This document shows, piece by piece, positions 1-8,244 of a stretch of DNA of 64,000 nucleotides. Origin of the DNA: JBBEAM01 sp040882845 (lineage in GTDB: Bacteria; Pseudomonadota; Alphaproteobacteria; Kiloniellales; DSM-21159); assembly GCA_040882845.1 (NCBI GenBank), contig JBBEAM010000013.1:363352-427351 (forward strand). Direction: 5' to 3'. The notes under the pieces were generated by a model. The model had not been told where the DNA came from, did not search any database, and saw only the letters and a list, made by a program, of their open reading frames with translations. Every line of letters begins with the position of its first letter. The first letter of the stretch is position 1. A program made the translations under genes and the position numbers.

Positions 1-488
1 TGGCGGTGAGCCTGCTGTTCAGCGTCGGCTTCATCCTCTGCCTGCTGTTGCAGATTTTCTTCCGTTACGTGGTGAACGCCCCGCTGACCTGGACCGGCGA
101 GCTCGCGGTCTTCCTGTTTCTATGGGTGGTCCTGCTGCTGGCCAGCGTCGGCGTGCGGGAAAATTTCCACGTCCGCCTCACCGTCTTGACCTCCTATCTG
201 GGCGTCCGGCTGCGCGAGGCGGTCGAGCGCTGCGTCGTCGCAGCGATCGCTGCCTTCGGCGTGTTCATGGTTTTCGCCGGGCTGCGTTTCGTCGATCTGA
301 CCTGGGGCAACACCTCGGCAGCGATCAGCTATCCGCTGCAGGCCCTCTACATGGCGGCGCCCTTCTGCGGCGCAGCGATCGCTATCCACGGTCTTGCCCG
401 GCTGGTCTCGGCCCAGCCGCTGTCGCGGCGCGATGAAGGGCTGCCCAATGTCGACAGCGCCAGCGATGCCGGAGGAAACAAGGCATGA
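1..488 (+). CDS. TRAP transporter small permease (DctQ family), 5' end outside window
   Basis: Small integral-membrane subunit of a TRAP transporter, which imports organic acids across the inner membrane using the sodium or proton gradient together with a large permease and a periplasmic binding protein. The visible 160 residues carry four hydrophobic segments and the family-typical stretch FRYVVNAPLTWTGE near residues 20-32. The reading frame is open to the first base, so the true start may lie upstream; a GTG at position 6 is possible. The last codons overlap the next gene by ATGA. The binding protein is not in the window and is presumably upstream. Confidence 0.85.
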   Translation, partial: AVSLLFSVGFILCLLLQIFFRYVVNAPLTWTGELAVFLFLWVVLLLASVGVRENFHVRLTVLTSYLGVRLREAVERCVVAAIAAFGVFMVFAGLRFVDLTWGNTSAAISYPLQALYMAAPFCGAAIAIHGLARLVSAQPLSRRDEGLPNVDSASDAGGNKA

Positions 489-1765
489 GCGGCTTCGACC
501 TGATGCTGACCCTGGGGCTGGTCGTGCTGCTGTTGCTCGGCATGCCCTTCGCCTTTTCCATCGGCATCGCCGTGGTGCTGGCACTGGTGATCGCCGAGAT
601 CGATACCGTGGTGCTGGTGCAGCACATGATGGCGGGCATCAGCATCTACACGCTGCTGGCGGTTCCCTGTTTCATCCTCGCCGGCGACCTGATGCACACC
701 GGCGGCCTGTCGCGGCGCCTGGTGGTGCTGGCAATGGTGCTGGCGCGGCATTTCCGCGGCGGCCTCGCCATGGTCGCCGTGCTCTCTGCGACCTTCTTCG
801 GCGCGATCTCCGGCTCCGCTCCGGCAACCACGGCGGCGATCGGCAAAATCATGATCCCGGAGATGGAGCGTCACGGCTACAAGCGCGGCTTCGCCGCCGC
901 CCTGGCCGCCGCCGACGGGCCGATCGGCATCATGATCCCGCCATCGATTCCGATGGTGATCTGGGCGGTGATCGCCAACGTTTCCGTGACCGACCTCTTC
1001 CTCGCCGGGATCTTCCCGGGACTGCTGTGCTGTGTGGCGCTCTGCGCCGTCTCCAGCATCTATGCCCGGGTCGCCCAGGTGCCGGTGGACAGCCGTCCGG
1101 CGAGCTGGGGGGAGGTGGCCACTGCGATGAAAGAAGGCATCTGGGCCTTGCTGGCGCCGGTGATCGTGCTCGGCGGAATTTATGGCGGCGTCTTCACCCC
1201 GACCGAGGCCGGGGCGATCGGCGTGCTTTACGGTCTCGTCGTCGGGCTCTTCCTGCATCGCGAGCTGAAGCTCGGCGACCTGCCTGTGATCGTCATGCGG
1301 GCGATGCGGACCACGGCGATGGTGATCTTCATCGTCGGGATGTCCGCCGCCTTCGGCTGGCTGGTTGCCTTGGAGCAGCTTCCGGAGCGCTTGAGCGGGC
1401 TGATTCTCGCCTTCTCCGACCACCCGATTCTGATCCTGCTTGTGGTCAACGTGCTGCTGCTGCTGGTCGGCGCGGTGATGGATACCATCGCGGCGATGAT
1501 CATCCTCGCCGGCCTGTTGATCCAGATCGGCGTGCAACTCGGCCTCGATCCCATCCACTTCGGCGCCATCGTGGTGGTCAACCTGGCGATCGGCATGAGC
1601 ACGCCGCCCTTCGGCTATACGCTGTTCACCGCCGCCGGAATCAGCGACGTCAGCGTCGAACGCATCGTCCGCTATCTCTGGCCGATGCTGATCGCGCAGA
1701 TCGCCGTCCTGCTGCTGGTGACCTATGTCCCGGCGGTGACGCTCACCTTGCCGTCCTTGTTCTGA
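485..1765 (+). CDS. TRAP transporter large permease (DctM family)
   Basis: Twelve-helix transport subunit of the TRAP system, 426 residues, the normal length for DctM. The conserved GAISGSAPATTAAIGKIMIP element near residue 105 and PTEAGAIGVLYG near residue 240 are family hallmarks. It starts by an ATGA overlap with the small permease, so the two are translationally coupled. Downstream genes encode a 2-hydroxyacid dehydrogenase and an RraA-type aldolase, so the imported substrate is probably a hydroxy- or keto-acid. The exact substrate cannot be read from the permease. Confidence 0.93.
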   Translation: MSGFDLMLTLGLVVLLLLGMPFAFSIGIAVVLALVIAEIDTVVLVQHMMAGISIYTLLAVPCFILAGDLMHTGGLSRRLVVLAMVLARHFRGGLAMVAVLSATFFGAISGSAPATTAAIGKIMIPEMERHGYKRGFAAALAAADGPIGIMIPPSIPMVIWAVIANVSVTDLFLAGIFPGLLCCVALCAVSSIYARVAQVPVDSRPASWGEVATAMKEGIWALLAPVIVLGGIYGGVFTPTEAGAIGVLYGLVVGLFLHRELKLGDLPVIVMRAMRTTAMVIFIVGMSAAFGWLVALEQLPERLSGLILAFSDHPILILLVVNVLLLLVGAVMDTIAAMIILAGLLIQIGVQLGLDPIHFGAIVVVNLAIGMSTPPFGYTLFTAAGISDVSVERIVRYLWPMLIAQIAVLLLVTYVPAVTLTLPSLF

Positions 1766-1785
1766 ACTTGAGAGGAAGCGGAGTT

Positions 1786-2802
1786 TTGAAGACCGATAAC
1801 AACACAGCGCCGGCCGTTCCCCAGGCTGCGGGGACGGTGGTGATCGCCGATCCGATGCATGAGGCAGGCATCGAGAAGCTGAGGCAGGAGCACCCGGTGA
1901 CCTGCCTTTTCGAGCTGTCTGAGGAGCGGAAGGCAGCGGCCATCGCCGAGGCCAGCGTCCTGGTTGTTCGCACCTTCCCAACCGACAACGCGCTGTTCGA
2001 GGCGGCGCCGGGTCTGCGCGCCGTCGTCAAGCATGGCTCCGGCGTCGACAACATCGATGTCGAAGAGGCGACGCGCCGCGGTATCCAGGTCGCCAACACG
2101 CCCGGCGGCGCCAACGCAAGCTCGGTTGCAGAAGGGGCCGTGGCGCTGATGCTCGCGGCCTTGCGTCAAATCCGCCGCATGGATCTCGAGGTGCGCGCCG
2201 GCAATTTCGACTGCCGCTGGACGACGGTGCTCGACGATCTTTCCGGTGGCACGCTCGGCATCGTCGGCCTTGGGCAGATCGGCCGCAATGTCGCGCGGAT
2301 CTGCCGCCAGGGCTTCGACATGCGCACCGTCGGTTTCGATCCGGCGCTCGATGCCCAGACCATGGCCGCGCTCGGCCTGGAGAAAATGGATACGCTGGAA
2401 GAGCTTGCGGCGGAAGCCGACGTGATCAGCGTCCATGTCCCGCTGAGCGAAGCGACGCGCAATCTGGTGGACGCGGCCGTGCTGCGGGTGATGAAGCCCA
2501 GCGCCTTTCTGGTGAATACCGCGCGCGGCGGCGTCGTCGACGAAACCGCGTTGATCGCCGCCCTGAAGGAAGGCCGCATTCGCGGCGCCGGCCTGGACGT
2601 TTTCGAGCAGGAACCGCCGCAGGCCGACAATCCGCTGCTGTCGATGGACAGCGTCGTGCTCTCTCCGCACGTCGCCGGCGTCACCCAGGCGAGCATGCGC
2701 GGCATGTCGATGAGCGTCGCCGATACCGTCGCCGCCATTCTGGGCGGAGAGACGCCCAAAACTCTACTCAATCCGAAAGTCTTGGAGGTTGTTACCGAAT
2801 GA
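1786..2802 (+). CDS. D-isomer-specific 2-hydroxyacid dehydrogenase (SerA-like)
   Basis: NAD-dependent oxidoreductase interconverting a D-2-hydroxyacid and a 2-ketoacid. I place the start at TTG 1786, which has AGAGG about ten bases upstream; the frame is open further upstream through the permease gene, but that part is a shadow. The 338-residue product has the dinucleotide motif GIVGLGQIG at 158-166, and the catalytic Arg247 (NTARGG), Glu276 (FEQEPP) and His295 (SPHVAG). Length and order match short SerA/PGDH proteins without the C-terminal ACT domain. It overlaps the next gene by ATGA. It is likelier to be catabolic than serine-biosynthetic because of its TRAP and aldolase neighbours. Confidence 0.88.
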   Translation: MKTDNNTAPAVPQAAGTVVIADPMHEAGIEKLRQEHPVTCLFELSEERKAAAIAEASVLVVRTFPTDNALFEAAPGLRAVVKHGSGVDNIDVEEATRRGIQVANTPGGANASSVAEGAVALMLAALRQIRRMDLEVRAGNFDCRWTTVLDDLSGGTLGIVGLGQIGRNVARICRQGFDMRTVGFDPALDAQTMAALGLEKMDTLEELAAEADVISVHVPLSEATRNLVDAAVLRVMKPSAFLVNTARGGVVDETALIAALKEGRIRGAGLDVFEQEPPQADNPLLSMDSVVLSPHVAGVTQASMRGMSMSVADTVAAILGGETPKTLLNPKVLEVVTE

Positions 2803-3509
2803 TCGAGCCTGTCGTCTACAAATCCATTCCCGCCGTCGATCCGGCGCTGGTCGCCCGCGCCGCCGAGATCGGCGTCGCAGACCTCCACGAGGGCCTCGGC
2901 GTCGTCGCCGGGCGCATGGCCCTGATGTCGCCGCGCATGCGTCCGCTTAATCGCGGGCTGTGCGTCGCCGGGCAGGCGGTGACCGCCTTCAACTATCCCG
3001 GCGATAATCTGATGCTGCACATGGCGCTGCGCCTCGCAGAAAAGGGGCAGATTCTGGTTTTGACCAACGGCGGCGGCGAACAGGGCGCGCTGTGGGGCGA
3101 AATGGCGGCGACCTATGCAATGAAAAAGGGCGTCGGAGGTATTGTCGTCCACGGGGCGATCCGCGACGTCGACGCGCTGTCGAAGATGGGCTCGCCGGTC
3201 TGGTCGACTGCAATCTCGCCGACCCACCCGGACAAGAAGAGCGCCGGTGCGGTGAATGTTCCAATCGTTTGCGACGGGGTTCTGGTCAATCCGGGCGATG
3301 TGATTGTCGCCGACGGCGACGGTGTGATTTCCGTCCCCCGCGATCTCCTCGCCACGGCGGTCGAGAACGCCGCCAAGCGCGCTGCGCGCGAGGTCGAGAT
3401 TCGCGGTGAACTGGCGCAAGGCAAGCACCTCTTCGATGTCATGGGGATGCAGAAGTCCTTCGACAGCCTGGGAATCGAAATACGCGAGGGCGCCTGGGGC
3501 GAAGATTAG
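2799..3509 (+). CDS. RraA-family protein, probable 4-hydroxy-4-methyl-2-oxoglutarate aldolase-like enzyme
   Basis: Member of the RraA/class II HMG aldolase family, which cleaves 4-substituted 4-hydroxy-2-oxoacids to pyruvate and a second oxoacid using a divalent metal, and can also decarboxylate oxaloacetate. The 236-residue protein has the signature GVGGIVVHGAIRD at 111-123; Arg122 and Asp123 correspond to the substrate- and metal-binding pair, so it is likely an active enzyme rather than the RNase E inhibitor RraA. It is coupled by ATGA to the dehydrogenase gene upstream, suggesting the two act in sequence on the same imported acid. Actual substrate unknown. Confidence 0.85.
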   Translation: MIEPVVYKSIPAVDPALVARAAEIGVADLHEGLGVVAGRMALMSPRMRPLNRGLCVAGQAVTAFNYPGDNLMLHMALRLAEKGQILVLTNGGGEQGALWGEMAATYAMKKGVGGIVVHGAIRDVDALSKMGSPVWSTAISPTHPDKKSAGAVNVPIVCDGVLVNPGDVIVADGDGVISVPRDLLATAVENAAKRAAREVEIRGELAQGKHLFDVMGMQKSFDSLGIEIREGAWGED

Positions 3510-3557
3510 GCGAGCGCGCAAGGAACCGTTCAAACGACCAATGTTGAGGAGGAAACC

Positions 3558-4406
3558 ATGCCGTTGGAACTGAGACCACTTTCCGAACCTGTCGGCGTCG
3601 AGATCCTTGGCCTGGATTTGACGAAGCAGATCGATCCGCAAGACCAGGAGCGGCTACGCGAAGCCTTCCTGAAGCACCACCTGCTTCTGGTCCGCGGGCA
3701 GGAACTTGACGACGATCAGGAGATCGCCTTCGCCGAGATTTTCGGCGAAGTCTCGCATCAGGGCGGCAACATGAAGCATGACGGTAAGATCATGCATATC
3801 TCCAACGCCCATGAGAAAGGCGCCTTTCCCACCGGGCCGCTGCTGTTCCACTCCGACCATGTCTTCTACGAGCATCCGCTGAAAGCGATCGCGCTTTACG
3901 GCGAGGCGATCCCCTCGGAGGGCGGCGATACGCTCTTTGCCAACGCGGCGCTGGCCTGGGACCGGCTCTCGCCCGAGCTGAAGGAACGCGTCGGCAGCCT
4001 GAAGGGCCTGAACGTGTACGACTACGGGGTCAACAAGGGCAGCGACCGCTTCGCCGCGGAGGCGTTGAGCGAAAGCGGCATCAACGCGATCCATCCCATC
4101 GCCTGGCCGCACCCCGAGACCGGGCGAAAGATACTTCTGGTCAACCGTCTGATGACCGACCGGATTCTCGATCTGGACAAGAGCGAGAGCGACGCCCTGC
4201 TCGAGAAGCTGTTCCAGGCCATCGACGACGAGGAGATCATCTACCGGCATCGCTGGCAGCTCCACGACCTGGTGATCTGGGACAACCGCGTGCTGCAGCA
4301 TGCCCGCACCGACTTCAATCCTCAGGAGAAGCGGGTGCTGCGGCGGGTCCCCATCGGCGAGGATGCCCAGATCGAAGAGGAACGCCGGGCCGCCGGCCAA
4401 GCCTGA
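3558..4406 (+). CDS. TauD/TfdA-family 2-oxoglutarate-dependent dioxygenase
   Basis: Non-haem Fe(II)/2-oxoglutarate dioxygenase, 282 residues, the usual size for TauD/TfdA. The facial triad is visible as His98-x-Asp100 (FHSDHVF) and His248 (LQHART), with arginines near 261-262 placed to bind the 2-oxoglutarate carboxylate. The start ATG at 3558 follows AGGAGG by about six bases. Family members hydroxylate sulfonates, phenoxyacetates or similar carboxylic acids. Here it sits between an aldolase and a PEP-mutase-like lyase, so it probably oxidises the pathway's carbon skeleton; the substrate is not recognisable. Confidence 0.9.
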   Translation: MPLELRPLSEPVGVEILGLDLTKQIDPQDQERLREAFLKHHLLLVRGQELDDDQEIAFAEIFGEVSHQGGNMKHDGKIMHISNAHEKGAFPTGPLLFHSDHVFYEHPLKAIALYGEAIPSEGGDTLFANAALAWDRLSPELKERVGSLKGLNVYDYGVNKGSDRFAAEALSESGINAIHPIAWPHPETGRKILLVNRLMTDRILDLDKSESDALLEKLFQAIDDEEIIYRHRWQLHDLVIWDNRVLQHARTDFNPQEKRVLRRVPIGEDAQIEEERRAAGQA

Positions 4407-4427
4407 TCATGGGCGGCCGGTGACGTG

Positions 4428-5309
4428 ATGAGCGAGCGCAAGGAAGCGCGCCGTCGCCTGCGCGGCGCCCTGGAGGAGCGTCGCGCGCTGGTGGCTCCCG
4501 GCGTGTTCGACATGATTTCTGCGAAGATCGCAGACGCGCTTGGCTTCGAGGCGCTCTACATGACCGGCTTCGGGATTTCCGCATCGCATCTCGGGCTGCC
4601 CGATGCCGGCCTTGCCAGCTATACGGAGATGCTGGAGCGCGTCGCGCGACTCGCCGAGGGCTGTGCGACGCCGCTGATCGCCGACGGCGATACCGGCTAC
4701 GGCGGGGCGCTCAACGTGCAGCGGACGGTGCGGGGGTACGAGCGCGCCGGCGCGGCGGCGATCCAGCTTGAGGATCAGCTCTTTCCCAAGAAATGCGGCC
4801 ACACCCTCGGGCGTGCGGTCATCCCGCTCGAGGAGATGGTCACCAAGGTGAAGGTCGCCGTGGACGCGCGCCAGGATGCAGACTTCCTGATCATTGCGCG
4901 CAGCGATGCCCGCACCACACACGGCCTCGACGCGGCCCTGGAACGCGCCGCTGCCTACCGCGCGGCCGGCGCCGATGTCATTTTTCTCGAATCGCCGGAA
5001 AGCGAGGCGGAGATGCAGCGGGTTGCCGCCGAGATCGACGCGCCGCTGGTCGCCAACATGGTCGAGGGCGGGCGCACTCCGCTGTTGCCGCAAGCGCGCC
5101 TCGCCGAGCTGGGCTTCGCTTTGGCGATCTATCCAGCGAGCGGCTTTCTCGCCGCCGGCAAAATTCTGCGCGAGGTCTATGGGAGCTTGAGGCGCGATGG
5201 CGACAGCGGCGCCGTGAAAGAGAAGCTTGAGAGCTTCGACGCCTTTAACGAGATGATTGGCTTTCCCGAAGTTTGGGATTTCGATCGCCGTCACGGCTCC
5301 GGAGAGTAG
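4428..5309 (+). CDS. Isocitrate lyase/PEP mutase superfamily enzyme
   Basis: TIM-barrel C-C or C-P lyase of the isocitrate lyase/phosphoenolpyruvate mutase superfamily, 293 residues from ATG 4428 (a GTG lies one codon earlier). Visible elements: metal-binding DGDTGYG at 86-92, Glu115-Asp116 (LEDQ), and the catalytic-loop KKCGH at 121-125, whose Cys is typical of lyases such as 2-methylisocitrate lyase or oxaloacetate hydrolase rather than of PEP mutase. No phosphonate genes are nearby, so a carbon-carbon lyase acting on a 2-hydroxy or 2-methyl diacid is more likely. It lies in the same operon-like run as the dioxygenase and the oxidoreductase. Confidence 0.88.
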   Translation: MSERKEARRRLRGALEERRALVAPGVFDMISAKIADALGFEALYMTGFGISASHLGLPDAGLASYTEMLERVARLAEGCATPLIADGDTGYGGALNVQRTVRGYERAGAAAIQLEDQLFPKKCGHTLGRAVIPLEEMVTKVKVAVDARQDADFLIIARSDARTTHGLDAALERAAAYRAAGADVIFLESPESEAEMQRVAAEIDAPLVANMVEGGRTPLLPQARLAELGFALAIYPASGFLAAGKILREVYGSLRRDGDSGAVKEKLESFDAFNEMIGFPEVWDFDRRHGSGE

Positions 5310-5310
5310 C

Positions 5311-6321
5311 TTGCGCGCTTATCGTTACGATTCCTTCGAGAGCCTCGATGCGCTGCGCCTCCACGAGGAGGCGATGCCGGCCCCGCAACGCGGCGAGTTG
5401 CTGCTGAAGGTTCGGGCAGTCTCCCTCAACTATCGTGACCTTGCGGTGATGCAGGGCAACTACGTACAGGCAGCAGAGCCCGGCTTCGTGCCGGCAAGCG
5501 ACGGCGCCGCCGAGGTGATCGAAGTAGGCGAGGGGGTCACGGCCTTTGCGCCGGGGGATCGGGTCATCGGTCTCTTCCATCCCCGATGGTTCGGCGGCGC
5601 CATGCCCGCAGGCTGGGTCGCAGACTGCTATGGCACCGGTCGCGACGGCTGGCTCTGCGAGTACAAGGTACTTTCTCAGGAAGCAGTCGTCCGCCTGCCG
5701 GACTCGCTGAGCTTCGAGCAGGGGGCGACCCTGCCTTGCGCTGGCCTGACGGCCTGGACCGCGCTCGGCGGTACGGCGCCGGTCCGTGCCGGAGACACCG
5801 TCCTGACGCTCGGCAGTGGCGGCGTTTCGATCTTCGCGCTGCAGTTGGCAAAGGCCCTGGGCGCCAGGGTCATCACAACGACTTCCAGCGCGGAGAAAGC
5901 GGTGCGCTTGCGGGAGCTCGGTGCCGACGAAGTCATCGATTACCGCGAGGCGCCCTCCTGGGGCGCGCGGGTGCGCGAACTGACCGAAGGGCACGGAGTT
6001 GATCGCGTGGTCGAAGTTGGCGGCCCGGCCACGGTCAACCAATCCCTCCAAGCGGTGGCGCGCGGCGGAGAGGTGGTCCTGATTGGCTTCCTCACCTCGG
6101 AAAACCCAGGCATCGACTACTTCGATCTGAAAGGAACCGGCGCGACCCTTCGTGCCATCAGCGTCGGCGACCGGCCCGGCTTGGAAGCCCTGGTCCGCGC
6201 CGTGGCGCTTTCCGGATTGCAGCCGGTGATCGACCGGGTCTTTCCTTTCGGGCAGACGAGAGCGGCGTTCGAATATCTTCAGAGCGGCAAGCACATCGGC
6301 AAGGTCGTGGTCGAAATCTAA
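5311..6321 (+). CDS. Zinc-independent MDR-family alcohol dehydrogenase/quinone reductase-like oxidoreductase
   Basis: NAD(P)-dependent medium-chain oxidoreductase. The start is taken as TTG 5311, one base after the upstream stop and preceded by GGAG; a longer frame from 5257 would overlap the lyase and lacks family similarity. The 336-residue product has the GroES-like N-terminal half with SLNYRDLAVMQG near 38-49, and a Rossmann element TLGSGGVSIFALQLAKALGA. The Cys and His ligands of zinc alcohol dehydrogenases are not apparent, so it is probably a zinc-free MDR of the quinone-reductase side. It is the last gene of the first operon, since a 338-base gap follows. Confidence 0.85.
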   Translation: MRAYRYDSFESLDALRLHEEAMPAPQRGELLLKVRAVSLNYRDLAVMQGNYVQAAEPGFVPASDGAAEVIEVGEGVTAFAPGDRVIGLFHPRWFGGAMPAGWVADCYGTGRDGWLCEYKVLSQEAVVRLPDSLSFEQGATLPCAGLTAWTALGGTAPVRAGDTVLTLGSGGVSIFALQLAKALGARVITTTSSAEKAVRLRELGADEVIDYREAPSWGARVRELTEGHGVDRVVEVGGPATVNQSLQAVARGGEVVLIGFLTSENPGIDYFDLKGTGATLRAISVGDRPGLEALVRAVALSGLQPVIDRVFPFGQTRAAFEYLQSGKHIGKVVVEI

Positions 6322-6659
6322 CGAGGGCGGGACAGATCTAGCCATACGCTGCCTGTTGAACGGATTTGGAATCAGCACGGTCAAGAATTTCGGGATAAGC
6401 CAAATCCTGCCCCCGGTTTGAATCGGCGGTTGTGCACGCGCCGCCAGCCACGCTTCAGCGCTCCGTTCGGCCCCACGCCCGCTTCGATCCGCGGCTGCGG
6501 CTACTCCGCGCGCGATCGCGGGCTTGCGGCGCGCCTTCGGGGCAGCGAGAATCCCAGCCTGAAACCCCGCGTGGCGGGTCGAGGACGAGGAGGGCGGATG
6601 CCGGAGGTCTTGAGGAAGCTGCGCCCGTCGGCGCCGCGCGCCGAGGAGCTGCTGGGCCG
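6322..6659 (+). other. Gap before the acyl-CoA ligase; contains one possible leader ORF
   Basis: This 338-base stretch separates the oxidoreductase from the ligase. Its first 100 bases are less GC-rich than the rest and could hold a promoter, but I see no convincing -35/-10 pair, hairpin terminator or conserved protein. Longer frames crossing it have compositions typical of antisense or shadow frames. The only item of note is the short leader ORF at its 3' end, listed separately. Confidence 0.5.
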
Positions 6660-6663
6660 ATGA
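6598..6663 (+). CDS. Possible 21-residue leader ORF overlapping the ligase start
   Basis: An ATG at 6598 is preceded by a near-perfect Shine-Dalgarno sequence (GAGGAGGG, 6587-6594) and opens a 21-codon frame that ends in TGA overlapping the ligase ATG as ATGA. The ligase itself has only GAGGAG about twelve bases upstream of its start, so ribosomes might load at the leader and reinitiate. The peptide is basic and resembles nothing I know. It may equally be chance in a GC-rich sequence. Confidence 0.25.
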   Translation: MPEVLRKLRPSAPRAEELLGR

Positions 6664-8192
6664 ATCTCGCCAGTCTCGTCCATAGAATGGCGGAGACGAG
6701 CCCCGACAGCCCGGCGGTCAGCGATGGCGAGCGGCAGGTGCACAGCTTCGCCAGTCTCTCCGCCGCGGTGTCCGGCCTGGCCGGCAGCCTGCGCGGTGCG
6801 CTCGGTCTGCAGCCGGGCGACCGGGTGGCGCTGGCGATGTCGAATTCCCCGGCCTTCTTCGAGACCGCCTTCGCTGCCTGGCATGCCGGGCTCTGCGTGG
6901 TGCCGATCAACCCGCGGCTGCACCGCAAGGACTTCGCCTACATCTTCGGGAACTCCGGCGCTAGGCTCGCCTTCTACAGCGCCGATCTCGCCGGAACCCT
7001 GGCCGGGCTTGAGGCCGAGGTTGCCGGCCTGGAACAGCTGATCGAGGCGGGCGGTGCGGACTACGGCGCGCTGCTGCAGGGCGCGCCGGCGCCGCTGGCC
7101 GAGGTGGCGCCGGAGGATCCCTGCTGGATCTTCTACACTAGTGGCACGACCGGCCGGCCCAAGGGCGCGACCCTGACCCTGCGTAACCTCGGCTTCATGA
7201 TCCAGGGCTACTACGCCGATATCGACCGGGTCGAACTGGGCGACACCATGCTGCACGCCGCCTCGCTGTCGCACGGCTCCGGGCTCTACGCGCTGCCGCA
7301 CATCGCCCAGGGCGGGCATCAGGTGGTCTGCCGCGGTTCCTTCGACACCGCCGAGATCTGCCGGCTGATCGCCGCCTATCCGCAGGTCAGCTTCTTCGCC
7401 GCGCCGACCATGCTGACCCGGCTGGTCCGCCATGTCGCCGAAAGCGGCGCCGACACCGCCAATCTCCGCACCGTCGTCTATGGCGGCGGGCCGATGTACG
7501 TGGCCGACCTGGAGCGGGCCCTGGAGGTGCTCGGTCCGAAGCTGGCGCAGCTCTACGGCCAGGGCGAGGCGCCGATGACCATCACCATCCTGCCCAAGGC
7601 CTGGCATGGCCGCGCGCGGCAGCGGGGGCTGCTCGGGACTTGCGGCTTCGCCCGCACCCTGGTCGATGTCCGTGTCGTCGACGAACAGGGCCAGGAGGTG
7701 CCGCGCGGCGGGATCGGCGAGATCGTGACCCGCAGCGACTGCGTGATGGCCGGTTACTGGAACATGCCGGAGGCTACCGCCGCCACGCTGCGGGACGGCT
7801 GGCTGCATAGCGGCGATCTGGGCAGCCTCGACGCAGACGGCTTCCTGACCCTCAAGGACCGTTCCAAGGACCTGATCATCTCCGGCGGCTCCAACATCTA
7901 CCCGCGCGAGGTGGAGGAGGTCCTGCTGCAACACCCCGGCGTCGCCGAGGCCGCGGTGGTCAGCCGCCCGCACGCCGATCTCATCGAGGAGGTCGTGGCC
8001 TTCGTCGTGCCGCGCGCCGGCGGGAATCTGGCCGCCGAGGAGCTCGATGGCTTCTGTCTGGAGAACCTGGCCCGCTACAAACGGCCGCGCGACTACCGCG
8101 TCGTCGAAGAGCTGCCGAAGAACAACTACGGCAAGGTGCTGAAAACCGCCCTGCGCGAGCTCCTGGCGGGCGGGGCGGAGCGCAAGCCGTGA
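6660..8192 (+). CDS. AMP-dependent acyl-CoA synthetase/ligase
   Basis: ANL-superfamily enzyme activating a carboxylic acid to its CoA thioester through an acyl-adenylate. From ATG 6660 the product is 510 residues. The P-loop YTSGTTGRPKG spans 159-169; later come the hinge region GWLHSGDLG and KDLIISGGSNIYPREVEE, and the C-terminal catalytic lysine context KNNYGKVLK. Length matches bacterial fatty-acid, benzoate or malonyl-CoA ligases, and the acyl pocket gives no clear specificity. Position after the oxidoreductase suggests it activates the pathway acid. A frame extending further upstream is not similar to the family, so the ATG overlapping the leader stop is preferred. Confidence 0.9.
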   Translation: MNLASLVHRMAETSPDSPAVSDGERQVHSFASLSAAVSGLAGSLRGALGLQPGDRVALAMSNSPAFFETAFAAWHAGLCVVPINPRLHRKDFAYIFGNSGARLAFYSADLAGTLAGLEAEVAGLEQLIEAGGADYGALLQGAPAPLAEVAPEDPCWIFYTSGTTGRPKGATLTLRNLGFMIQGYYADIDRVELGDTMLHAASLSHGSGLYALPHIAQGGHQVVCRGSFDTAEICRLIAAYPQVSFFAAPTMLTRLVRHVAESGADTANLRTVVYGGGPMYVADLERALEVLGPKLAQLYGQGEAPMTITILPKAWHGRARQRGLLGTCGFARTLVDVRVVDEQGQEVPRGGIGEIVTRSDCVMAGYWNMPEATAATLRDGWLHSGDLGSLDADGFLTLKDRSKDLIISGGSNIYPREVEEVLLQHPGVAEAAVVSRPHADLIEEVVAFVVPRAGGNLAAEELDGFCLENLARYKRPRDYRVVEELPKNNYGKVLKTALRELLAGGAERKP

Positions 8193-8244
8193 GGCATAAA
8201 GCCCGAGAGAATACGGATTCTTGCCCTGCCGCCGGGACGAAGCG

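Noticed and set aside
347..1981. A 544-codon minus-strand frame over the TRAP permease
   Set aside because: Gln/His/Asp-rich shadow of the DctM gene with no family motif.
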